From Paraburkholderia sp. BL25I1N1 (lineage in GTDB: Bacteria > Pseudomonadota > Gammaproteobacteria > Burkholderiales > Burkholderiaceae), in contig NZ_PVZB01000003.1 of assembly GCF_003002025.1 (NCBI RefSeq), positions 62,001 through 126,000 of the forward strand: a stretch of DNA of 64,000 nucleotides, in the 5' to 3' direction. Below, one piece after another: positions 36,367 through 44,046 of this stretch (its first letter is position 1; the number at the start of each line of letters is the position of its first letter). A model generated the notes under the pieces. The model did not search any database, had not been told where the DNA came from, and saw only the letters and a list, made by a program, of their open reading frames with translations. A program made the translations under genes and the position numbers.

Positions 36367-37587
36367 ATGGACTCGCTAGTCACGGCGGCGGCGCGCGCGC
36401 TCGCCCCGGGTGATCCGCTCGGCGCGCTGAATCGCGTCGCCTTGCGCGACGACGCGCCCGCGCTCGCGCTGCGCGGCATCGCCATGGCGCAGCTCGGCGA
36501 TCTGGTCCGGGCGAAGGCGCTCTTGCGAAGCGCCGCGCGTGCCTTCGGTGCACGAGAGCCGGTGGCCCGCGCGCGCTGTGTCGTCGCCGAGGCCGAGATC
36601 GCACTCGCCTCGCGTGATCTGAACTGGCCCACGAAGGCACTGGAATCTGCACGCGCCACGCTCGAAGCGCACGGCGACCGGCTCAACGGCGCGCATGCGC
36701 GCTATCTCGCGGTGCGGCGCCTGCTGCTGATCGGGCGTCTCGACGAGGCCGAACGCGCGTTCGCCGGACTCGATCCCACGCCGTTCCCACCCGCTTTGAG
36801 AACCGCACACGAACTGGTGGTGGCCGGTGTCGCGCTGCGCCGCCTTCAGACCAAAGCGGCACGCGCCGCACTGGAGCGAGCCCGGCGCGCAGCCGGTCTC
36901 GCGGGTATCCCTGCTCTGACGGCGGAGGTCGACCACGCCGCGCTCGTTCTGAACGCACCCGCGGCGCGACTGCTCGCGCGCGGCGACGAATGTCCGTTGC
37001 TGCTCGACGAGGTGGAAGCGCTGCTGGCATCGAAAGCATTGATCGTGGACGCGTGCCGTCACGTGGTGCGCGACTCGGGGACGGTGATCTCGCTCGCCAG
37101 CCGACCGGTGTTGTTCGTGCTCGCCCGCGCACTGGCCGAAGCGTGGCCCGAGGACGTACCGCGCGAGGTGCTGGTTGCGCGAGCCTTCAAGGCCAAGGCC
37201 GCCGACGAATCGCATCGCGCGCGCCTGCGGGTCGAACTCGGGCGGCTGCGTTCGGTGCTTCGCACCGTGGCCGGCGTGAGCGCGACGCGGTGCGGGTTCG
37301 CGCTGGTGCCGCGACACGCGCAAGAGGTGGTCGTGCTGGCGCGGCCTGTCGAAGACAAACATGCACCCGTGCTGGCCTTGCTCGCGGACGGAGAGTCGTG
37401 GTCAAGCTCGGCCCTCGCGCTTGCGCTCGGCGCGAGCCAGCGCACCGTGCAGCGGAGCCTCGATACGCTCGCGGCGCAAGACAAGGTGCAGTCGCTGGGC
37501 CGAGGTCGCGCGCGTCGCTGGATGACGCCGCCCATGCCTGGATTCACGACGACCTTGTTACTCCCCGCCCCGTTGCCGATTGATTAG
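36367..37587 (+). CDS. Helix-turn-helix regulator with helical-repeat N-terminal domain
   Basis: A 406-aa protein. Residues 1 to about 215 form Ala/Leu/Arg-rich helical repeats resembling TPR (AMAQLGDLVRAKALLRSAAR, LIGRLDEAERAFAGLDP). Residues about 250-310 look like an OmpR/SARP-type winged helix (ADESHRARLRVELGRLRSVL). The C-terminal part has a second HTH (LALALGASQRTVQRSLDTLA). This architecture suggests a transcriptional regulator sensing through its repeat domain. Divergent from DUF899 and 33 bp upstream of a cytosolic propeller gene, which is its likely operon partner. Confidence 0.78.
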   Translation: MDSLVTAAARALAPGDPLGALNRVALRDDAPALALRGIAMAQLGDLVRAKALLRSAARAFGAREPVARARCVVAEAEIALASRDLNWPTKALESARATLEAHGDRLNGAHARYLAVRRLLLIGRLDEAERAFAGLDPTPFPPALRTAHELVVAGVALRRLQTKAARAALERARRAAGLAGIPALTAEVDHAALVLNAPAARLLARGDECPLLLDEVEALLASKALIVDACRHVVRDSGTVISLASRPVLFVLARALAEAWPEDVPREVLVARAFKAKAADESHRARLRVELGRLRSVLRTVAGVSATRCGFALVPRHAQEVVVLARPVEDKHAPVLALLADGESWSSSALALALGASQRTVQRSLDTLAAQDKVQSLGRGRARRWMTPPMPGFTTTLLLPAPLPID

Positions 37588-37619
37588 GATGGCAACACGA
37601 AAACCACGAGGGACAAGTC

Positions 37620-38252
37620 ATGAAACGATCAGCCGCCGAAATCATCACCGAGTACGGACCTTTTGAAGGCATAGAGCGCGTGCATGGCGTGACGTACGAC
37701 GGCCAGCATGTCTGGTTCGCGACGGGCGACGCGTTGAACGCGCTCGATCCGGAGAGCGGCAAGCAGGTCCGCTCGATCGATGTCGCTGCGCACGCGGGTA
37801 CGGCCTTCGACGGCGAGCATCTGTTCCAGATTGCCGAGGACCGTATCCAGAAGATCGATCCCAAGACCGGCCGCGTGCTCGCCACGATTCCCGCGCCGGG
37901 CGGCGGTACGGACTCGGGACTCGCGTGGGCCGAAGGCACGCTGTGGGTCGGACAGTATCGGGAGCGCAAGATCCATCAAGTCGATCCGCAGACGGGGGCG
38001 ATTCTGCGCACCATCGAGTCCAATCGCTTCGTGACCGGCGTCACGTGGGTCGACGGTGAACTGTGGCATGGCACCTGGGAGGGCGACGAAAGCGAATTGC
38101 GGCGCGTCGATCCGCGCACCGGCGAAGTTCAGGAGCGACTGGAGATGCCGTCCGGCGTCAGCGTGTCGGGACTCGAATCCGACGGCGGCGATCGGTTTTT
38201 TTGCGGCGGCGGGAGCAGCGGCAAGGTGCGGGCGGTGCGGCGACCTAAGTGA
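37620..38252 (+). CDS. Cytosolic beta-propeller protein (glutamine cyclotransferase/Vgb-like)
   Basis: A 210-aa protein built from repeated strands of the YVTN/Vgb type: VHGVTYDGQHVWFATGDALN, ALDPESGKQVRSIDV, KIDPKTGRVLATIPAPGGG, LAWAEGTLWVGQYRERKIHQ and VTWVDGELWHGTW. No signal peptide, unlike most relatives, so it stays in the cytoplasm. Its small size gives only about four to five blades, so it may dimerise or be a compact propeller. Catalytic residues of glutamine cyclotransferase could not be confirmed. Located directly after the HTH gene. Confidence 0.75.
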   Translation: MKRSAAEIITEYGPFEGIERVHGVTYDGQHVWFATGDALNALDPESGKQVRSIDVAAHAGTAFDGEHLFQIAEDRIQKIDPKTGRVLATIPAPGGGTDSGLAWAEGTLWVGQYRERKIHQVDPQTGAILRTIESNRFVTGVTWVDGELWHGTWEGDESELRRVDPRTGEVQERLEMPSGVSVSGLESDGGDRFFCGGGSSGKVRAVRRPK

Positions 38253-38307
38253 AGTTGTGGGGTGGTGCCGATTGCAAAAGCAAGCCGCAACCGGCACTTG
38301 CATCGGT

Positions 38308-39192
38308 CTATTTGCGCTCGCGTCCCGGCAAGTCCTGCAGCAGATCCATGAACGCCCGCACCTTCGCGCTCAGCAAGCGCCGCGAGTGGTACAGCGCCCA
38401 GATCTCGACCGCCGGTCCATCCGCCACACCCCAACAAACGAGCCGTCCCGCCGTCACGTCCTGGTCGACCAGCAATTTAGGCAACATCGCTGCGCCCACC
38501 CCATCGAGCACCGCGTCGCGCACCATCAGCAGCGATGAGAGCCGCAGCACCGGCGTCGGCGCGAGCGATCTCAGACCGCTTTCCGTGCGCACGCTCCACG
38601 TCGCATTCGCCGACGCCGCAGCCAGCACGACCGCAGGCACCGCCAACGCGGCCGCCTCGCCGGCAGCCCATGGAGGTATCGACATCGTGGGTGCAGCGAC
38701 CAGGAGCAGTTCGTCGCCGAGAATGCGCCGGCCCACGAGCTGCTGGTCAGGCGCGGGATTGATGCGGATAACCATGTCGTAGCCATCCTCCACCGGATCG
38801 ACAACGCGGTCTTCCGCAACCACTTCGAGTTCGACCTGCGGATAGGCCAACGCAAAACGCGTCGCGATCCGCACCAGCACCACGTGCGCGAACACGACCG
38901 GCGCGCTGATCCGCAATCGTCCGCGCGGCACCGGCGCACGCGACGCCACCGCCTCACCCGCCTCCTGAATCTCCGCCATCAAACCCCGCGTGCGCTCGTG
39001 CAGCACGAGACCCTCTTCGGTCAGCCGCAATGTGCGCGAGCCTCGCTCGATCAGCCGCACGCCAAGCGCTTCTTCCAGTTCCGCCACGCGTCGCGACAGC
39101 GTGGCCTTCGGACGGTCGAGCGCCCGACCGGCCGGGCCGAAGCCGCCGTGCACCGCAACCGCATTGAAATCCGCCAATGACGTCAAATCCAT
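38308..39192 (-). CDS. LysR-family transcriptional regulator
   Basis: A 294-aa LysR regulator (MDLTSLADFNAVAVHGGFGP at the N terminus, LDRPKATLSRRVAELEEALG as HTH) with a DmlR-type effector domain (RGRLRISAPVVFAHVVLVRI). ATG 39192 begins immediately before the HTH. It is divergent from the NAD(P)H-binding SDR gene at 39310, with 117 bp between the starts, and is the probable regulator of that gene. Confidence 0.9.
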   Translation of the reverse strand: MDLTSLADFNAVAVHGGFGPAGRALDRPKATLSRRVAELEEALGVRLIERGSRTLRLTEEGLVLHERTRGLMAEIQEAGEAVASRAPVPRGRLRISAPVVFAHVVLVRIATRFALAYPQVELEVVAEDRVVDPVEDGYDMVIRINPAPDQQLVGRRILGDELLLVAAPTMSIPPWAAGEAAALAVPAVVLAAASANATWSVRTESGLRSLAPTPVLRLSSLLMVRDAVLDGVGAAMLPKLLVDQDVTAGRLVCWGVADGPAVEIWALYHSRRLLSAKVRAFMDLLQDLPGRERK

Positions 39193-39309
39193 GATCGTTC
39201 CAAATATGAGACGAGGTGTCTGGATTTTTGCACTTTCGCCATGAAAACGGAACATCTATTGTGTGTCTACGGGCTGACTTCCAGCCCAGCCAACCCCAAG
39301 GAGAAAGTC

Positions 39310-40191
39310 ATGGCAATCCTCGTAACCGGTAGTACAGGCGTCGTCGGCAAGCAGGTTCTCGAACATCTTCTGGCGAGCGGCGGCACGCAAGTTCGTGCGC
39401 TGACTCGCACGCCGGAAAAAGCGCAATTCCCGGGTGGCGTCACTGCGGTCCAGGGCGACCTGTCCGACCTGGACGGCTTGCGCCGTGCGATGAACGGCGT
39501 CAGCACGCTGTTCCTGCTCGCGCCCAATGCCCCGGATGAACTGACACAGGCGCTGCAGGCCCTGAGCGTGGCGCGCGAAGCCGGCGTGAAGGGCGTGGTG
39601 TATCTGTCGGTGTTCAAGGGCGCCGAGTATGTCGACGTGCCGCACTTCACCAGCAAACACACGGTGGAGCGCATGATCGAGCACTGCGATCTGCCGGCCA
39701 CCGTGTTGCGTCCCGCGTATTTCATCCAGAACGACGTGCGCCAGAAAGAGCCGCTGTTGACGCATGGTGTGTACGGCATGCCGATCGGTGCCAAAGGTAT
39801 TTCGATGGTCGACGTGCGCGATATCGGCGAGGCCGCCGCGCGCGAGTTGCTGCGCCGCGAGCGGGCCGCAAGCCGTCTGCCGCGCGAGACGTATGAACTG
39901 GTCGGGCCTGATGCGATCACGTCGGAGACCGTGGCGTCGATCTGGGCCGAAGCGCTGGGACGCACCGTGCGCTACGGCGGCGACGATCTCGACGTGCTTG
40001 AACAGCGTTTGAAGGCAGCCGCGCCGGGCTGGCTCGTGTACGACATGCGTTTGATGATGAGCCGCTATCAGCAGGACGGCGCGGTCGCATCGCAAGCGCA
40101 AATCGATCATCTCGCGACGCTGCTTGGACGGCAGCCGCGGTCTTATCGGGACTTCGCGGTGGAGATGGCGGCGGCCTGGGCGAAGAGCTAA
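39310..40191 (+). CDS. NmrA-type NAD(P)-binding oxidoreductase (QOR2-like atypical SDR)
   Basis: A 293-aa atypical SDR. MAILVTGSTGVVGKQVLEHL opens the Rossmann fold, then VRALTRTPEKAQFPGGVTAV; LLAPNAPDEL and VYLSVFKGAEYVDVPHFTSK follow. The family includes the NADPH:quinone oxidoreductase QOR2 and the redox sensor NmrA/HSCARG. No classical Tyr/Lys pair is visible, as is usual for NmrA-like proteins. ATG 39310 has AAGGAG upstream. Faces a LysR gene. Confidence 0.9.
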   Translation: MAILVTGSTGVVGKQVLEHLLASGGTQVRALTRTPEKAQFPGGVTAVQGDLSDLDGLRRAMNGVSTLFLLAPNAPDELTQALQALSVAREAGVKGVVYLSVFKGAEYVDVPHFTSKHTVERMIEHCDLPATVLRPAYFIQNDVRQKEPLLTHGVYGMPIGAKGISMVDVRDIGEAAARELLRRERAASRLPRETYELVGPDAITSETVASIWAEALGRTVRYGGDDLDVLEQRLKAAAPGWLVYDMRLMMSRYQQDGAVASQAQIDHLATLLGRQPRSYRDFAVEMAAAWAKS

Positions 40192-40271
40192 CGACTGACC
40201 GTAGCGACGCGCGGCCATCCACTATCGATTGATGCACGCGGCAAGCCGAATGCTGGTACGCGATATAGGAC

Positions 40272-40296
40272 AAAAAACGGCCATGCTTCATGGCCG
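40272..40296 (-). terminator. Intrinsic terminator of the hcp operon
   Basis: On the minus strand, CGGCCATG-AAG-CATGGCCG is followed by GTTTTTT-like T run (plus-strand CAAAAAA at 40271-40277), an ideal intrinsic terminator. It lies about 165 bp past the stop of the last gene of the minus-strand hcp operon. On the plus strand the hairpin lacks a T tract, so it serves mainly the operon coming from the right. Confidence 0.75.
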
Positions 40297-40461
40297 ACAA
40301 AACGCCCCCTCTCCACACCATGCCTTTGCGTTTGCCGCGCGCCGCGTACTCGATTTGTTCATGAAGGTTCAGATTCGACGGGCGTGGCCTGCCTGAAAAC
40401 CGGGAGTCGCTTCGTGGGAAGAAAAGGACCCGTCGAAGTGAGACTTCGAGAAAAGATCCTC

Positions 40462-41046
40462 CTATGGCGCATCGTTGGAGTACAGCCCTTTAAACTTGAT
40501 GCCGCCGATAAAAAAACCGAAGCCGGCGCTGCTTTGCAGCCCTCCGTTATCGCCGGCCATTACCAGCAGCGCCGGTGCGCTTCGAATCGCTACCCCGATA
40601 AAGTCCGGTTTGACGATTCCCATAAGTAGAAGATCACGATTGATGCCCAGCATCATCAGTGAGCCGGTGCCGCCGAACAGATAGCCAGCTGCACCTTCAA
40701 GATAGACCGTCCCACCTTCGAGGCTCTTGGGGTCGCCCAGGTCGTTTCCCTTGAATGTCTCGGTCAGGAACAGTGCACCGACACTATCAAAACCGGCGGT
40801 TGATCCTGAACCGCCCAAATCATCTTTCTTGATGATGATTTTCGGGAGCGCAAGCTTCGGTAGGCGAAGTAATGAGGTGATTTCGCGCGAGAAAGTCGGC
40901 CCAAACCCGGTGTAAAGATATTGGCAAGAATGGCCGGAGGTGTCATCAAGTACGAACATCCCGCTTTCTGCATTAAAGGAACCGTAGCCAACCCCCGCGC
41001 CAGCACTTGTATTGAATTTCCATTTGCTCTTTCTCAGAATCTTCAA
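40462..41046 (-). CDS. Glycine-rich protein of unknown function, third gene of hcp operon
   Basis: I do not recognise the family. The likely start is TTG 41046, which overlaps the stop of the preceding gene (TTGA) and follows GGAGAGCCCA; it gives 194 aa beginning MKILRKSKWKFNTSAGAGVG. The protein is rich in Gly, Phe and Leu with mixed polarity (VYLEGAAGYLFGGTGSLMML, APALLVMAGDNGGLQ, SAGFGFFIGGIKFKG), which suggests a beta-rich or membrane-inserting domain. One Cys, no signal peptide. Codon usage is AT-richer than flanking genes. Its position behind hcp makes it a candidate T6SS cargo or accessory protein (inference). Confidence 0.65.
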   Translation of the reverse strand: MKILRKSKWKFNTSAGAGVGYGSFNAESGMFVLDDTSGHSCQYLYTGFGPTFSREITSLLRLPKLALPKIIIKKDDLGGSGSTAGFDSVGALFLTETFKGNDLGDPKSLEGGTVYLEGAAGYLFGGTGSLMMLGINRDLLLMGIVKPDFIGVAIRSAPALLVMAGDNGGLQSSAGFGFFIGGIKFKGLYSNDAP

Positions 41047-41435
41047 TGGGCTCTCCAATTGTCGAAAGGCTCTCCGCGCAAACCTGTAACGACAAAAACT
41101 GCTGAAAGCGCTACAACGAATAGCGGCCATCGCCACAGATCGACAATACTGTCAATCATGGCCGACCCGTCCGGATCATCGGCGCTATATCGGACAAGGA
41201 CACTCTCCCCAACCTCGAAGGACTGCGTTGTACCAGTTGGCCGCTCGTAACGCCGCCCATCTTTTGCAATGAATGCTATTTGCGGATGGTGCCCACCAGC
41301 ATTCAGGCGAATTACCTCGCCGGTTGTCACGACGGACGAAAGACGAAACTCAATGGTTGAGTACACGTATACGGCAGCGCCGGTTGCCAGGCAAAGCCCT
41401 ATCGCGAGTGCGACATAGTTACGCGAACGTTTCAT
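41043..41435 (-). CDS. DUF3592 membrane protein, second gene of hcp operon
   Basis: A 130-aa inner-membrane protein with two helices: NYVALAIGLCLATGAAVYVY at the N terminus and LWRWPLFVVALSAVFVVTGL near the C terminus. Between them is the DUF3592 beta domain, expected to face the periplasm (TGEVIRLNAGGHHPQIAFIA, VGESVLVRYSADDPDGSA). Its ATG overlaps the hcp stop (ATGA) and its stop overlaps the next gene's start, so all three are translationally coupled. Such a location fits either an immunity protein against a periplasmic or membrane effector or a membrane accessory factor; neither is proven. Confidence 0.82.
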   Translation of the reverse strand: MKRSRNYVALAIGLCLATGAAVYVYSTIEFRLSSVVTTGEVIRLNAGGHHPQIAFIAKDGRRYERPTGTTQSFEVGESVLVRYSADDPDGSAMIDSIVDLWRWPLFVVALSAVFVVTGLRGEPFDNWRAH

Positions 41436-41905
41436 CTTTCCAGGTTTTCCTTAATATCGAAACTCGCGGTCACGGTGCCAGCGCTTACACCAAGACTGCT
41501 TTGCAGCTTGTACTCCTGCTTCACTCGCGAGAAAGACAGGCTGACGTGTTCGTGATAGTTGTTATCGAATACGATCGGCTCGACAGACGTAATAACTACG
41601 TCGCCCATCTTGATTACAAGGAAGTCAAGCGGCACGCCTCCAGACTTTCGTACCGTAAGGACGACCTCTGGAATGTGTCTGCCCGTCAAGCAATAGCGCA
41701 TGAGATTGGGACTTGCCCGGTCGATCTGGTGGACAAACTGGAGATCGTTAATAGTTGCCTTGCCGGCGCCTCCGCCCGAGCCAGACATCATTGAAGACTG
41801 TTGCGCCATTTTCCAGCGCCAACTGCTTACTTCGATTTGCCCGGCATACACTGCGTCTTGTGACTCGCCGGCAATGCCGTTCATCTTGATGAAAATATCC
41901 GCCAC
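41432..41905 (-). CDS. hcp: Type VI secretion system tube protein Hcp
   Basis: A 157-aa Hcp-family protein that forms hexameric rings of the T6SS inner tube and can carry effectors in its lumen. MADIFIKMNGIAGESQDAVY, GQIEVSSWRWKMAQQSSMMS, GKATINDLQFVHQIDRASPN and FSRVKQEYKLQSSLGVSAGT follow the Hcp1 pattern. Start is GTG 41905, with AAAAGGAC upstream. No vgrG, sheath, baseplate or ATPase gene lies in the window, so it is an orphan hcp depending on a T6SS elsewhere. It heads a coupled three-gene operon. Confidence 0.93.
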   Translation of the reverse strand: MADIFIKMNGIAGESQDAVYAGQIEVSSWRWKMAQQSSMMSGSGGGAGKATINDLQFVHQIDRASPNLMRYCLTGRHIPEVVLTVRKSGGVPLDFLVIKMGDVVITSVEPIVFDNNYHEHVSLSFSRVKQEYKLQSSLGVSAGTVTASFDIKENLER

Positions 41906-41922
41906 GTAAAGTCCTTTTATTA

Positions 41923-42100
41923 TTAGCGATGCCCGAACATACCGAACTGCATCGCGGCCAGAAACCCGAGCGGGTCGGAATTTCGCTTAACGCCGCGTCA
42001 TCATCAGTGAGGCCAGGAAAACGTCGCTATCGGACGTGTCCGAAAAATCGAGGCTAATTGAGCGTGCGCCAGTGGGTCGAACGTAGATAATGTGCGACAT
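41923..42100 (-). pseudogene. Small gene upstream of hcp, interrupted by a frameshift
   Basis: On the minus strand ATG 42100 opens MSHIIYVRPTGARSISLDFS and reaches SDVFLASLMMTRR before TAA at 41987-41989. Removing one T at that stop restores a frame continuing RKRNSDPLGFLAAMQFGMFG, then HR and stop at 41923, just before the hcp ribosome-binding site. The combined 58-residue product looks protein-like in both halves. It resembles no family I know. It could be a pseudogene, a sequencing error, or a programmed frameshift. Confidence 0.45.
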
Positions 42101-42346
42101 ACTTCATACCCTGAAACCGACCGCGGACGGCATGTCGGCGAGACGAAGTTAACGCGGTCGAGCGCGTCCCTCGGGACCAGCAATTAGATTGATTGCAAAA
42201 TTTTTTAAATTCACGAACAAAAAACATCCCTCAAGTTCTGGATTTCTCTGCCGCTTACACGGCATGCGCCGTGTGCCACATCATTCACGCTGCATAAACA
42301 ACTCTAAATTTTGAGCCAGCACAAACCACACTCCCTTCAATCCGTA
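42101..42346. other. AT-rich intergenic region between divergent genes
   Basis: This stretch separates the minus-strand hcp unit from the plus-strand lipoprotein gene. It contains the most AT-rich sequence of the window (around 42180-42260, including AAAATTTTTTAAATTC), suitable for two divergent promoters and for H-NS-like silencing, and differs sharply in composition from the flanks. No further gene is seen. Confidence 0.4.
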
Positions 42347-43024
42347 ATGAAAAAGTTCATCGCACTCTTTGCCATTGCCGGCACGCTATTAACGTCGGGC
42401 TGCGCGACTGTTTCCCCCATGTCGCCGACCACATCGACGAGTTCGGTCGACACCACGAAAAACTCGTACGCGTTAATGACGGTGACGCTCAAGAACGCCT
42501 ATCACACAAGTTATCAGCCGAGTCCTATCGTCGTGAATATGGAGCGCGGCGCGGCCGACTCGCGCGAAGACCGTTTGAATTTCAAGTTCGACGACCAGGC
42601 CACCACGACGAGCGACACCGGTAATCACTATTTCATTCGTCTTCCGCTGGCGCCGGGCAAATATGTGATGCGCGGCATTACCGGTCAAAGCGGCATATTC
42701 CCGTTCCACGGCATGTTCTTTACGCCGCTTCACGAAGTGGTCGACATCAAACCAAATTCGATCGTGTATCTCGGCCATATCGACGCCACGATCGTCGAAC
42801 GTAAAGAGGGTGAATTGCGCGCGGGACCGGTTATTCCGCTGGTCGATCAGGCGGTTGCCGGTTTCAGCGGCGGAACGTGGGATATCAGCGTGAGCGACCA
42901 GTTCGACAACGACGTGACGGCATTCAAAAAAGACTTCCCGGCATTGACCAATGCGTCGATCGATCGTGAAGTGCTGCCCGCCTGGGATAAACAGAAAGCC
43001 ACCGACTGGTGGAATAAGCACTGA
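42347..43024 (+). CDS. Lipoprotein of unknown function
   Basis: A 225-aa protein with signal MKKFIALFAIAGTLLTSGCA and lipobox TSGC (Cys19). A Ser/Thr-rich linker (SPMSPTTSTSSVDTTKN) precedes a probable beta-sandwich domain: NHYFIRLPLAPGKYVMRGIT and NSIVYLGHIDATIVERKEGE resemble the transthyretin-like domains seen in several proteobacterial lipoproteins. Its codon usage is AT-richer than the flanking genes, like the divergent hcp operon, and it may have arrived with it. A longer TTG start at 42311 is possible but adds only 12 residues before the signal. Confidence 0.75.
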   Translation: MKKFIALFAIAGTLLTSGCATVSPMSPTTSTSSVDTTKNSYALMTVTLKNAYHTSYQPSPIVVNMERGAADSREDRLNFKFDDQATTTSDTGNHYFIRLPLAPGKYVMRGITGQSGIFPFHGMFFTPLHEVVDIKPNSIVYLGHIDATIVERKEGELRAGPVIPLVDQAVAGFSGGTWDISVSDQFDNDVTAFKKDFPALTNASIDREVLPAWDKQKATDWWNKH

Positions 43025-43131
43025 TTTCAAGCTGTCGATCCGAACGGCGCGCGCAGCGCAACCCGCTTGCCTGCGCTCGCTTCCAAACAAGCCGATAATC
43101 GCATGACCGACAGGATGGAGACGCCAAGGTC

Positions 43132-43995
43132 ATGCGCAATCTCGACGAGAACACAATCACCGAAGCCGTTCTGGCGCGTCACGCGCACGCTGGCGACGAG
43201 CGGCTGAAAACCATCGTCACGAGCCTCGTACAGCATCTGCATGCCTTCGCACGCGAGGTGAATCTTACCGAGAGCGAATGGGAACAAGGCATTCGTTTCC
43301 TCACCGACGTCGGCCACATTACTGACGACAAACGCCAGGAATTCATCCTGCTCTCGGACACGCTCGGCTTGTCGATGCTCGTCACGGCGATGGCGAACCG
43401 CAAGCCGCCGGGCTGCACGGAAGCGACGGTATTCGGGCCGTTTTTCGTCGAAGGCGCGCCCGCCTATCAAAACGGCGACGACGTGTCCAACGGCGCGCGC
43501 GGCGAACCGTGCTTCGTGTCGGGAACCGTCAAGGGCGCGGACGGCGAAGCGGTGGCCAATGCCCGCATCGAAGTCTGGCAAGCCGACGCGGACGGTTTCT
43601 ATGACGTGCAACACGCCGGCGACGACACGCATCGCGCCAGAGGCGTGCTCCATAGTCTCGCCGACGGACGCTATCACTTCCGTTCGATCGTCGCCGAGCC
43701 TTATCCGATTCCACACGACGGACCAGTCGGGCGCATGCTCGCCGCGCTCGGCCGGCATCCATGGCGTCCGGCGCATCTGCATTTCATGATCATGGCGCCG
43801 GGCTACGAGCGCCTCGTGACCCACGTGTTCCGCGAAGGCGACCAGTATCTCGATTCGGACGCGGTATTCGGCGTTCGCTCATCGCTCGTCGCACAGTGGC
43901 AGCGCCATGAGGCAGGCACGGCGCCGGACGGTACGTCCATGACTATGCCGTTCAGCACGCTCGAATTCGATTTTGTGCTGAACCCATCCGCGTGA
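43132..43995 (+). CDS. Intradiol ring-cleavage dioxygenase (hydroxyquinol/catechol 1,2-dioxygenase)
   Basis: A 287-aa Fe(III) enzyme that opens a catecholic or hydroxyquinol ring between the two hydroxyls, giving a muconate or maleylacetate. An N-terminal dimerisation domain (residues about 20-100) precedes the catalytic domain. Fe ligands are Tyr in DADGFYDVQ, Tyr in AEPYPIPHDG and two His in RPAHLHF. The N-terminal length and WRPAHLHFMIMAPGYERLVT favour hydroxyquinol 1,2-dioxygenase. It is the first of two plus-strand genes; a PRISE-type SDR follows 51 bp later. Confidence 0.9.
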   Translation: MRNLDENTITEAVLARHAHAGDERLKTIVTSLVQHLHAFAREVNLTESEWEQGIRFLTDVGHITDDKRQEFILLSDTLGLSMLVTAMANRKPPGCTEATVFGPFFVEGAPAYQNGDDVSNGARGEPCFVSGTVKGADGEAVANARIEVWQADADGFYDVQHAGDDTHRARGVLHSLADGRYHFRSIVAEPYPIPHDGPVGRMLAALGRHPWRPAHLHFMIMAPGYERLVTHVFREGDQYLDSDAVFGVRSSLVAQWQRHEAGTAPDGTSMTMPFSTLEFDFVLNPSA

Positions 43996-44046
43996 CGCGG
44001 GTCACTCTCTTATCGCAGCAGCCATCCCTTACCGAGCTTTACTCCT

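Noticed and set aside
41987..42107. Second short frame starting ATG 42107 (MKYVAHYLRS...) upstream of hcp
   Set aside because: It ends after 17 codons and overlaps the more convincing MSHIIYV frame; no support as a gene.
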